This document shows, in pieces, positions 35,470 to 44,996 of a DNA stretch of 64,000 nucleotides. The stretch comes from Malachius bipustulatus (lineage: Eukaryota; Arthropoda; Insecta; Coleoptera; Melyridae). The first letter of the stretch is position 1, and each line of letters begins with the position of its first letter. The position numbers and the translations under genes were made by a program. The notes beneath the pieces were generated by a model. That model was not told the origin of the DNA. It saw nothing but the letters and a program-made list of their open reading frames with translations, and ran no database searches. Location of the stretch: positions 7,874,001 through 7,938,000 of the forward strand of contig OU342630.1 of the NCBI GenBank assembly GCA_910589415.1. Direction: 5' to 3'.

Positions 35470-36240
35470 ATCTGATCCAGCAAATAAAAAAAACTTCTTG
35501 CGCATCAATCGCATAAGTAGTAGTGTATTTTTATGAGATTAATTATGAATATTTTCACGGCTTTTTAAATTGGCTTTCTGAAATTTTCCATAGTCAGGTT
35601 ATAATAGCGTAGTGGTTTACTGAAATTTCATTTCATTTCGTTTAAATGAAACAAAACAAAAAAAATTGTCAAAATTTAACAATTTTGTCCCTTTTTCCAT
35701 GCCCGCCACTGCCTAACATTACTGAAAAAATGCTATTGTTTACACTTACCTACCTTTAATCGTGCTCCGGAAGGTACGTTATAAAGGGGGGGGGGGGGTC
35801 CCGGCTGCTTCACAGCAGTCATCAGGTTACGTCAGAGGCCCTTGAGGCTACTTGAAATCTTTTGACACTTGGGCTTTACCACAGCCATACGATATTTATT
35901 TATTTATTTATTTACCTTTAATAAATTAGAAAAAAGTTACAAGCGAGTTTTGAAAACCGAAAATTTGAAATTTTAGGGAAATACATTTATCTGTAAAAAA
36001 AATTCGAATATATCCGCCATTTTACTTATTTGCTTCTTGAAAGTTTTTGAGAGTTAAAGTCTGAAACTAAAAACTGAAAAATATCAGTTCAATTCCTTCA
36101 AAAATATGCTCATAAACGGTTATAGAAATTGAGCCATTTTTTCCCTTTTCCTACCCACGCCACTGGCTTTATAATAGAAATATTGCATATTTTATTGCAT
36201 TAACTCAAATTTCAAAGTAAAATCCAAGGTAGCTTTTAAT
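35470..36240 (+). mobile_element. F-family repeat copy interrupted by a SINE
   Basis: It begins AACTTCTTGCGCATCAATCG, as at 24437, and continues through the TTTAAATTGGCTTTCTGAA and CCTACCCACGCCACTGGCTT blocks. A SINE with its own target duplication (35761-35912) splits it. It is non-coding. Confidence 0.7.
35761..35912 (+). mobile_element. 5'-truncated SINE with 10-bp target duplication
   Basis: The body (CGTGCTCCGGAAGGTACGTT to CCACAGCCATACGATATTTA) matches the 3' two thirds of the SINE at 46594-46854 and ends in a TATT-type tail. It is flanked by TACCTTTAAT on both sides (35751-35760 and 35913-35922). A 12-bp G run occurs near 35788. The 5S-like head is missing, as expected for 5' truncation during target-primed reverse transcription. 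Confidence 0.85.
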
Positions 36241-36281
36241 AATAATAATTATATTATCTCTTTGATTTTATTTTAATGTAA

Positions 36282-37044
36282 TAGTTAGGGCCGCGTTGAC
36301 AAAAGTGCCTTGCAACTTCCAAACGGATGAGAAGCACGGTTTTGTATAGTTCGAGTGTCGTTCTCGAAATCCGTGTTGTCGAGTAGGGGTCTGGCGTTCG
36401 GCGTTGGGCGGCTATAGTATTTTTTCCAAATTTTGCCCAGCGGTTCCAAAAATTATTTCCCAAACGGATGAAAATTACTGGAGGGCATCTACGCAAACCC
36501 CCCAATTACCGGAAAAATATTTTCATCCGATTTGATATTTGCAAAGAGCTCTTCCAGAAGCTCTAAAAAAATGGAAAAAAGGGGGGGAAAAATTTCCTCA
36601 TTTGAACTTGAAATTTGGCAGGGAGATATAGTTCGTGTCTGAGAATATGTAAAAAAATTTTTTTGCTCTAGGTATCGCGATCGCTTTGTAACAATTTTCC
36701 AAAATTTAAATGGGCCAAATTTGATAAAGTAATTCCAAATTGAGTCTGGGTCAATTTAATTGTAAGTACTGCAGGCTACGGCAAGGATCAAATCGGATGA
36801 AAATATTTTTCCGGTAATTGGGGGTTTGCGTAGATGCCCTCCAGTAATTTTCATCCGTTTGGGAAATAATTTTTGGAACCGCTGGGCAAAATTCGGAAAA
36901 AATACTATAGCCGCCCAACGCCGTACGCCAGACCCCTACTCGACAACACGGATTTCGAGAACGACACTGGAACTATAAATACAAAACCGTGCTTCTCATC
37001 CGTTTGGGAGTTGCAAGGCACTTTTGTCACCGCGGCCCTAACTA
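36282..37044. mobile_element. TIR element with ~265-bp arms and TAA duplication
   Basis: The left end TAGTTAGGGCCGCGTTGACA and the right end CGCGGCCCTAACTA are the tips of a long inverted repeat of about 265 bp per arm with over 90 percent apparent complementarity. TAA flanks both ends (36279-36281 and 37045-37047). The roughly 240-bp spacer is non-coding. The short open frames in the arms are mirror images and not genes. Confidence 0.87.
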
Positions 37045-38000
37045 TAACACGCTAACATATTGACGATGCCTCATAATGTAGTCATAATTAAATTTTTGGC
37101 CGTTTCAACTAAGAATGCATAGACTGTACAATTATTTCCATTTCATAAGTTCTTTTTATTAACCTTAAATTTATTGATTTCTCAGAACTCTACGAGACAG
37201 TCTCATTGCCATTATATCTAAAAAATACAACTTTTAATTTATTACGTATATATACAGCATGTCCGTTTTTAAAGCTCTTAGGTATGGGTATTCCGGTTAT
37301 CTTGAGAGATACGAATTAAAAAAAAATGGGTCAAAGCTGCACAATTTTAACTTTACTTATTAGGAATTTGAAAAAAAAAACTTCGAGCGTTGCTGAAATA
37401 TCTTGAAAAAAACTAAAAAATTGAGATTTCTTATTTTTGGCATATCTTTTTTACTCATTCAAATTAATGAATAATTTATAATTTTTTGCAGGCTCGCATA
37501 AGTTGTATCTATCTCGCATAATAGCTATCTATCCGAAATTTCCAAAATTCCCAAAACCTACTTGATCCAGAGTTTTCAAGTTTGGTTTTTCTTACGGGAG
37601 CGATATTATTTTGAATATTATTCGGTATAATAAAAACATGGAAACCAAAAATTGATGACATTGAATTTTTTAAATTTTATTCTTAAGAAAAAACTTTTTT
37701 CTCAGAATTTGTTGAATATACTGCTCATAACTCCTTGCCTTGTTTATTTTTAATTTTCTATAATATTCGGTGTAAAAAGTTGTCTTATTTTTAAAAACGA
37801 AGAAAAAAAAATCTTCTTTTTCACATCGGACGACATAGAAAAATAATATGATGGCCATAAAAAAAAAACAAAATGACTATGAAAATTCTGGGATCTAGTT
37901 GACTTTGAATATTTTTTGTTAAATGTTAAATGGATAGCTCTCGACGACTTATGCAAACCTACGAAGGCGTAGAAGCGCCACACGAGTTTTATTTTTAAAA

Positions 38001-38160
38001 TTCCGAGTTTAAACTCGGAATTCCGACTTTAAACTCGGAATTCCGAGTTCAAACTAAGAATTCCGACTTTAAACTCGGAATTCCGAGTTCAAACTCGGAA
38101 TTCCGACTTTAAACTAGGAATTCCGACTTTAAACTCGGAATTCCGAGTTTAAACTCGGAA
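38001..38160. repeat. Eight 20-bp palindromic units (left array)
   Basis: Eight units of the form TTCCGAGTTTAAACTCGGAA. Each is self-complementary, several have GACTTT in place of GAGTTT, and the unit junction creates GGAATTCC. The register is exact over all eight. Confidence 0.95.
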
Positions 38161-39587
38161 TTCCGAAGAGGGCGGGGTCTAGCCTATTATTTGCCGTCTG
38201 CGTGGCGATACAAAAATTGCCGCCCCTCACCCCCCTCTTAAGAAGAAATGTCTACCAATGGGAGGGCAAAAACCAATTTTTTGTAGGTAAAAATTAAACA
38301 CCAATAGAAACGTTATTTTAGATTAGATAAGTTCTGCTGCACCGCGGGGCTTATTGGTGCGAAATATATCCCCCGAAAATCAGGGGGGTTCGAGAAATTA
38401 TTTTGAAAAAACAAGTGCGAAAATGTTAATCACACTAAGCAATAACAACATTCATACTGGTAGATTTTAGCGTTACCGGACAATATATGTATAGGGTGTT
38501 CCACCAGCAGACCGACATAGCTTAAGGGTTGGTGTAGGTTTTCAAGATAATGATTCGGGATCTGGTTTTGAAATTTTTCTGAGGCCCTTCGTTTCGATGT
38601 TACAGGGTGATTCATGCATTTTGCCGAAATTTTTGATGAGCAGTATCTTTTGACGGAATTGATAGAATTTATGGAAATTTGGTAGATATGCTCTGCTAAT
38701 GATACTTAATACCTCGCATTTTTCGTCGATTCGAAAACTGCAGGGCCGTAGTTAATTTTTTAGGTCTCTATCGGTTTTGTCAAAAAGTTCACCCTGCATG
38801 TATTTTTTCAAAGTTTAGTTTAAACCATTTTCTAAAACTACATTAAAAATGCTACAATTGCGATAAAAATAATTACTGACACAATTACACTGATCGAGAA
38901 CAAAATAAAAACTTTTAGATTTTTCAGCATTTCAATGCATGTTTGTTAATGCATTTTCGAAAAATCAAATATTATTTCTTAAAACTTGCATAAATATTTT
39001 GTAGTTATTTCAAATAAACTTGCTTGATCTGCAGATTTAGTCAAGATTAGTGAAAGTTATAGATTTTTTTAGAGCTAAAAATAAGTTTTAATTTAACAAG
39101 AAAAAACTCAAGTGTTATTAAGAACACCAACTGAACGAAGATATGGTAATTTTAATGACAAACAAACACATAAGCGTATAAGTAACACAATTTAGCCCAT
39201 TAACACATAAACAAATAAGTATATAAGCGAAACAGAAAGAAAAATATCAACACAAATTTTGGGTAGAAAAACTGCAATTCAGTGCAGATAATGTTCAAAC
39301 AGGCCACCATACTTTTTTGATATTTTTATTTCTGTTTCGCTTATTTGTTTATGTGCTAAAATTGTATTTTTTATAAGCTTATGTGTTATTATGGGTTATC
39401 ATCAAAATTACCATTTCTTCTTTTAGCTGTTTTTCTTATTAAAACTTATTTTTAGCTCGAAAAAATCTAGAGTGGTTCCTAATCTTGGCTAAATCTGTAG
39501 ATCAAGCAAATTTATTCGAAATAGCAACAAAATATATAAGTTTTAAAAAATCACATTTGGGTTTTCGAAAATTAGTAACAACCATAA

Positions 39588-41461
39588 TTTTTTTTTTATT
39601 TTTTATTTAGATAATAATGCTTCGACATCACAGGTCATTAGCATGTCACTACATGTTATTACTTATGTATGAGATTATACAGATGTTAGAAAATACAATA
39701 TACAGATATAATAAAAATACAGAAATAATATGCAGATATACAGATATTTTAAGTATGCCTTGATTATGTGATAGGTAGGAGCAAAGTTAGAGAGACTTGT
39801 AAATCTATATTGTTCGTGTAAGTTCCAAGAAGCGTCGTCACTACAGTAGTTCATACAGTCCAACATTTTTGAAAAAGGTTAGCGTTTTCGTTGCTTCGGA
39901 TGGGGTGTTTCCTAATGCTACTGAAGGGTCGCAGCTAACTTGGCATCTTTTTCTTTCTAAGTTGTACCGTTGACAGTCGCTAAGAATATGAGTTACTGTG
40001 AGTCTGCAATTACAAGTTTCACATGAGGGTGGGTTTTCGTTGCTGAGAAGGAAGCTATGTGTGAGCCGGGTGTGTTGAAGGCGTAGTCGGGATAGCTTTA
40101 TTTGGTCTTTCCTATTGTTTGGGTTGGTCATTCCTTCGAATCGCCTATTTTGGATGGTTCGTAGTTTGGAGGTGTTATTTACCCAGAGCTCCTGTAGAAT
40201 ATCCATGTGCATTCTTCTGATTCGAGATTTGATATCGTCTGGAGTGTGGAAGGTGGTTTCTGGGGTCGTATCCGCTGATGCTTCGCGTGCTGCTTTATCT
40301 GCTTTCTCATTGCCGGGAATTCCTATGTGTGATGGTACAAACACGAAACTGACATGGATTTGTTTTTCCTGTAGCATTTGTAGAATATTTTGAATTTGAT
40401 GTGCAATTGGGTTAGTTGTGTATAGTTTCGCAACGGTATGTAGGGAGCTGATTGAGTCAGTGCATATCACATAGCTTTCCTCTTTTCCGGAAGTAGAAAG
40501 GACGTATACCAATGCTTGGTGTATGGCGTATAATTCGCCTGTGAAAACACTCGTGTCTTTTGGCAGGCGGAATTTCATAACTGAGTTTGGCGTTACTATT
40601 GCGGACCCTACGTGGCCATTTTGGGGGTTCAGTGAGGCATCTGTGTAGATAGGTGTAGCGTAGCGGTACTCACTTTGGATGAGGTTTGTAAAGGTGGTCC
40701 GTATCAATATAGGGTTGGTGTTAAGTTTATCATATTGTAGAAGACATTCATTGCATTTGGCATTGGTCATCCAAGGAGAAGTTTTGTGATCTATTGCCGA
40801 TAAAATCTTCGGAAATCTATACTCTATTCGATTCAGGTATTTGTTGACTCTCTCATATAGTGGCGGTAGAGTTCTGGAGTTGCTTTCATAGATGTTTCTG
40901 AATCTGTTGGATATTGTAATTCCGTAGTTCATGCTAGAAGGTGTTGCCAGTACTTTCACAGCGTAGTGTAGGGTTATCACAGGAAGTCTATCATATATGC
41001 TAGAGATTCCTAATAGAGCATATAAGCTTGCTGTGGGAGTTGTAGGAAAGGCTCCTGTAATTATGCGTAAGGCTTGATTTTCTATGACCTCTAGAGTTTT
41101 GAAATAGGTCGGCCTGGCTGCTGAAAAGGCTATAAGACCATAATCGATTTTTGCTCTTATCATACAGTGGTATACTACCAGTAGGCTTCTAATGTCGGCT
41201 CCCCAGTTATGATGTGACAGTACTTTTAATAGATTAATGACGTTGTTGCACTTATATTTTAGAGCTTGAAAATGTAGTTTCCAGTTGAGTCGTTGGTCGA
41301 AGATGACTCCTAAGTACTTGATGTGGTCGACAAAGGTTAGTGGCGTGCTGAATAGGGTGATGTTGGGTAAAATGTATCTGGGTCTTGATGATTTTTGAAA
41401 CAGTATACATTTGGTTTTTTCACATGAAAATCTGAAACCTGAATTCTGGCTCCAAGTATTC
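39588..41461 (-). mobile_element. Level 4: 5'-truncated RNase H-bearing non-LTR retrotransposon
   Basis: The poly-A tail appears as a T run at 39588. The element is flanked by CAACCATAA on both sides (39579-39587 and 41462-41470), a 9-bp target duplication. It is truncated within the reverse transcriptase. Since it sits inside level 3, it is the youngest insertion of the nest. Confidence 0.88.
39841..41457 (-). CDS. RT thumb, RNase H and zinc-finger end of an I-clade-like retrotransposon (partial)
   Basis: The frame is open from the truncation point to the stop. It starts in the RT connection (GFRFSCEKTKCILFQ, IKYLGVIFDQRLNW), passes WGADIRSLL and DYGLIAF, then enters RNase H. Visible catalytic blocks are PIYTDASLNP with the first Asp, TGELYAIHQAL with Glu, VICTDSISSL with Asp, and VPSHIGIPGNEKADKAARE with the last Asp. 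A C-terminal CCHC-like cluster follows (CETCNCRLTVTHILSDC). RNase H removes element RNA during reverse transcription. The clade (I or a relative) is inferred from having RNase H after RT. The frame is undamaged, which supports a recent insertion, but the protein lacks its endonuclease and RT palm. Confidence 0.9.
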   Translation of the reverse strand, partial: TWSQNSGFRFSCEKTKCILFQKSSRPRYILPNITLFSTPLTFVDHIKYLGVIFDQRLNWKLHFQALKYKCNNVINLLKVLSHHNWGADIRSLLVVYHCMIRAKIDYGLIAFSAARPTYFKTLEVIENQALRIITGAFPTTPTASLYALLGISSIYDRLPVITLHYAVKVLATPSSMNYGITISNRFRNIYESNSRTLPPLYERVNKYLNRIEYRFPKILSAIDHKTSPWMTNAKCNECLLQYDKLNTNPILIRTTFTNLIQSEYRYATPIYTDASLNPQNGHVGSAIVTPNSVMKFRLPKDTSVFTGELYAIHQALVYVLSTSGKEESYVICTDSISSLHTVAKLYTTNPIAHQIQNILQMLQEKQIHVSFVFVPSHIGIPGNEKADKAAREASADTTPETTFHTPDDIKSRIRRMHMDILQELWVNNTSKLRTIQNRRFEGMTNPNNRKDQIKLSRLRLQHTRLTHSFLLSNENPPSCETCNCRLTVTHILSDCQRYNLERKRCQVSCDPSVALGNTPSEATKTLTFFKNVGLYELL

Positions 41462-42235
41462 CAACCATAAATTGAAATTCTGAAAAAACTAAAAATTTTT
41501 CATATTCTTCTCAATTCAGTTTAATAGTGCAAAGTAATTTTTTACCGCAATTGTAGCATTTTTCATGTAGAAAATGGTACTACACTTTGAAGAAAATGCA
41601 TAATACAGGTGAACTTTTTAAGAAAACCGATAGAGACCTGAAAAATTAAGTACGGTCCTGCAGTTTTCGAATCGAAGAAAAATGCGAGGTATTAAGTGTC
41701 ATTAGCAGAGCATATCTACGAAATTTCATTAAATTCCATCCAATGGAAGGGTCTCAGAATAATTTTAATACCAGATCTCGAATCGACTTGAAAAACTTAT
41801 AATACCTACCTAAGCTATGTCGGTCTGCTGGTGAAACACCCTGTAGAGTTGAATGGAGTTACGTTAGAGCCAACATCTGGTCTCAATATGGTCAAAGCCT
41901 TCGTTATAAACTTTTATTATAAAACAAGCTGAATCGGGTTGTTCCGCGGTCAGAGCCATCCTAAGATATTCGGCGTCCGCAAAAGGGCGACTGGTAATTA
42001 TCCGCCCTTTTTCATAAGATAATACATAGGATGGCTATAATGCCGGGAACAAGCCAGTGACTATTGATGGATTTAAAATTTAGTGCAGTATGGATTCAGA
42101 ACTTAATACTATAAAGGTAATATTTTTTGTTATTGTTATGATTTATGATCGGATTTTTACTTCCGCCCGCCGCCCCTATGAACTTGCCGCCTGCGTGCGG
42201 GCCAATCATAGCACACCTGCTAGGCCCGCCCCTAA

Positions 42236-42435
42236 TTCCGAGCTTAATCTCGGAATTCCGACTTTAATCTCGGAATTCCGACTTTAATCTCGGAATTCCG
42301 ACTTTAATCTCGGAATTCCGACTTTAAACTCGGAATTCCGACTTTAAACTCGGAATTCCGAGTTCAAATTAAGAATTCCGACTTTAAACTCTGAATTCCG
42401 AGTTTAAAGTCGGAATTCCAAGTTTAAACTCGGAA
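42236..42435. repeat. Ten 20-bp palindromic units (right array)
   Basis: Ten units of the same 20-bp type as 38001-38160, in exact register. The innermost four carry TTAATCT in place of TTAAACT, a variant absent from the left array. Local unit duplication therefore happened after the two ends diverged. Confidence 0.95.
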
Positions 42436-42717
42436 TTTTAAAAATAAAACTCGTGTGGCGCTTCTACGCCTTCGTACAAACCTACGAAAATTATTAGTTA
42501 TTTTCTACTAATGAAAAGGATATGCTAAAAATAAGAAATCTCTATTTTTTAATTCTTCAGGATATTCCAGCAACGCCTGAAGTTTTCCTAATTTTTTTCC
42601 AGATTTATAATAAGGTTAAAATTGTGCAAATTTGCCCCAATTTAACCGACTTCATATATTATATATTTCAATATAACCGAGATCCTCATGCTTAAGCTCG
42701 AAAAACGGACACCTGTA

Positions 42718-43439
42718 CATAAGCACTACTTAATACCTATATCTTACACAGATTCTAGGTAGCGTTGATAACAAGAAACAAGTTTAAAAAATAAATATAA
42801 ATATTTGATATAAGTAGTTAATATGTATAATCTAAAATTCAATTGAAAGTTCAATAATTATATCAACGAAATCTTTCCCCCGAAACATAACCTGTTAATA
42901 ATGCAGCCTACTGTTTTAATTAGATCGATTCTCCAATTTTTAATAGATGATATAAGTATTCAATAGATCACAAAAAAAATTATAAAAAAATACATCAAAA
43001 GAAAGAAAGCGGATATCTAAATGTGACCGCATTTTTGTTGTCGTGGAAATTTCAGCTGAATTTTATCATAGTAAGTCAGATTCTTATCACTATGCTGAAT
43101 TTTTTTTTCTATCTATTTGCTGCTGTATAATTTGATGATTACCAGGTACCTAACTAAAATAATAAAAAAAAACAATAATATTAAATAAACTATTTAAAGC
43201 TAAAGCAATTTTCTAAATATAATAACATTAATTCCTCACACCCTCGGTTGATGAAACTTATTTTTCCAAGAAAACTGATAGAATGGACAGGGCGATCGAA
43301 TTTCCGCAATATTATTTTCGACTAACATGAAAAATTATTAGCTTATATCATTCTAGTATAATAATATGTAAGTGTAATTCTTGGTAACCCGTAAATCTTA
43401 TATATGCGGCAACATGGTATACAAGAGTGCAAGTCTTAA
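42718..43439. other. Upstream flank of the sls-like exon
   Basis: AT-rich and non-coding. TTATATATG at 43398-43406 is a TATA-like element, but I could not find a convincing initiator about 30 bp downstream, so no promoter is called. Confidence 0.4.
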
Positions 43440-43785
43440 AATAGTCTTCACCGTAGGCTGAACGTCCCCCACTCGCGGGGGGTATCACGATTCACGGTGG
43501 GAGACACCGTCGTCGCGATGCTCATTCTTCGCTCGCAATCCGCAAACGACCGACGTCTACGGGGATGATGACTTGACGTTTGTTCAAATCAAGCCCTGGA
43601 TGGCCGATACGAGACTTCTCTCCTTTAGAATTACAGTTGCATCAATAATAAACTCTTCTTTATTTATTTATTATTTCTTATAACGAACCTAGTTGTAGTT
43701 ACAACGTCGCGTAGTGAGAAGTGTTTTTGTGTTATTTTTTTACGAGTATTTTTCGACCTGTGAGATATTGTGGTGACAACACGAG
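43440..43785 (+). promoter_or_regulatory. GC-richer putative promoter / 5' UTR region
   Basis: This segment is richer in CG dinucleotides than its AT-rich surroundings (CCCCCACTCGCGGGGGGTAT, then CGTCGTCGCGATGC). It lies immediately 5' of the sls-like start codon, and the last about 100 bp would be 5' leader. A short inverted repeat CCCCCACTCGCGGGGG is visible. No repeat copies exist elsewhere in the window. The promoter role is inferred from position and composition only. Confidence 0.4.
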
Positions 43786-43966
43786 ATGAATCGACAACAG
43801 CAGCAACAGCTTTCACAGCAGAGTCAGCAAACTCAGCAGACTCAGCAAACTCAATCTCAGCAATATAGTCAACAATACAGCCAGCAAAGCCATCAGCAGT
43901 ACAGTCAGCAAAGGGTCAGCAGAACTGAACAACATGTCACTAGGCAAATCACCGGTCAAACGACAG
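43786..43966 (+). CDS. sls: First coding exon of sallimus/kettin-like titin homologue (partial gene)
   Basis: The ATG at 43786 opens a 60-codon Q/S/T-rich stretch (MNRQQQQQLSQQSQQ, then repeated QQYSQQ). It ends QRVSRTEQHVTRQITGQT before a donor CAG|GTTAGA at 43966/43967. The glutamine-rich start followed by SRTEQHV is what I recall for the N-terminus of Drosophila sallimus/kettin, a giant sarcomeric protein that spans from the Z-disc into the I-band and links actin to myosin filaments. The immunoglobulin domains that make up the rest are encoded downstream, outside this window. The exon ends in phase 1. If it is not spliced, the frame stops at once after GQTTG, which supports splicing. The identification rests on a short motif. 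Confidence 0.7.
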
Positions 43967-44740
43967 GTTAGATTCTGCTTAATATCATCTCATGCCTTGC
44001 TTGAAAAAAATATAAATTTTCGCATACAAAAAAAAATCCTCGAGTTGAATCACGGCCTTGCTAATTAGGTCGAGGTTACTCCGGTGTCTGCATCATGATT
44101 TCAGTTTGTTGACAATTTTTTGACAAATCACGAGTTATCAAAAGGAGCTCGGAAAAAAATATGCAAATAAGAGTTTTTGCAGGATGAACGACATCAAAAG
44201 AAATGTAAAAACTTTAGTACCTACTATAATATGTATCTTATGTATAAATGTAACAGGATAAGGGATCTTTATATAAAAATATTTTTTTTTAACAATATAA
44301 CGAATTCTGATTAAATCGGACAAATATTTTTCTAAAACTTATTTACTGCATTCTTAAAATCTTAGATCACAATTTCTATCAAACAGTTTTTATGGCGATC
44401 TAGCATATCATCCTACACAAATCTTATCTGTTTTTTTTTATGTTTAAAAATAAAAAAAAATAAAAACTGGAACTTTAGTTAGAAATAAATTCTGCTGTAT
44501 ATTATACTGCGAGGATTTTTTTTGTTCATGCTGAGCACTGTTGAGTGGAAAGCTTTGCCTATCATCCTCGATTTCATTTTCACCGAAACCCCATTTTTGT
44601 CATACTGAGTAATTAAACGGAATAAAAAATCAACTTTTTAAACATCGATTACAACACGAACCGCAACCACTAACGGTTTTGAAAAGAATTTATTTAAGCT
44701 AATCAAAATCGTGTTGTCATATTATAGTGAAGAAGCAATT
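43967..44740 (+). other. Start of the presumed first intron
   Basis: AT-rich, non-coding, and begins with the GTTAGA donor. No repeat family recognised. Confidence 0.5.
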
Positions 44741-44996
44741 GAAGGGCTCGGTGCAAAAACCAGTCAACTCCATTTTTCATAAGTTGTGGGAAATCAAAAA
44801 AAAAAACTTTCTAAAAATGTTATTTGACAAAGTTTTGATTCGAACAAAATTGACCATTAAATATTGGGACTTGGCAGTGATTTAATAATAAACTGAAAGA
44901 TAAATTTTTCTCAGACACATCAAAAAAAATTTTGAAAGTCTTGGATTAAAAAATTAGTAAAAAATGGAGTTGACTGGTTTTTGCACCGAGCCCTTC
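44741..44996. mobile_element. Short TIR MITE
   Basis: GAAGGGCTCGGTGCAAAAAC and the next about 18 bp (to CATTTTT) recur as an exact complement at the right end (GTTTTTGCACCGAGCCCTTC). AATT lies on both sides, so the target duplication may be AATT, although the symmetry makes this ambiguous. The length is 256 bp and it is non-coding. Confidence 0.82.

Larger units (their letters stand above)
38490..41845. mobile_element. Level 3: palindromic TIR element inside the foldback
   Basis: The left end TATAGGGTGTTCCACCAGCA and the right end TGCTGGTGAAACACCCTGTA match as inverted ends with a probable TA target. Pairing continues inward. The left arm to about 39255 pairs with 39328-39587 and then, after the retroelement, with 41462-41845. 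Without that insertion it is about 1.5 kb and almost entirely palindromic, with a spacer around 39255-39328. Confidence 0.8.
37960..42476. mobile_element. Level 2: foldback element with palindromic repeat arrays
   Basis: The TIRs start TACGAAGGCGTAGAAGCGCC and end with the complement, flanked by CAAACC (37954-37959 and 42477-42482). Just inside each TIR lies an array of 20-bp palindromic units (8 on the left, 10 on the right). The internal unique part (38161-38489 and 41846-42235) is GC-richer. Near its right side it contains a short ATG frame (42090) ending at a GTAATA donor-like site, too short to identify. A separate palindromic element is inserted in the middle. The design parallels the small element at 191-432. 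Confidence 0.85.
37253..42717. mobile_element. Level 1 of a four-level nest: G-family palindromic element
   Basis: The ends TACAGCATGTCCGTTTTTAA and AAAAACGGACACCTGTA are complementary. The arms (37253-37953 and 42483-42717) share the G-family blocks (CGTTGCTGAAATATC; ATGGATAGCTCTCGA) seen at 15844-17754. The element is split at CAAACC by the foldback element 37960-42476. It is non-coding. Confidence 0.75.

Noticed and set aside
36254..36505. Open frames at 36254-36505 (minus) and 36873-37055 (plus)
   Set aside because: They are mirror images in the two arms of a long inverted repeat, not genes.
43398..43406. TATA-like TTATATATG upstream of the sls-like exon
   Set aside because: There is no initiator at the proper distance, and such AT strings are common in this AT-rich window.
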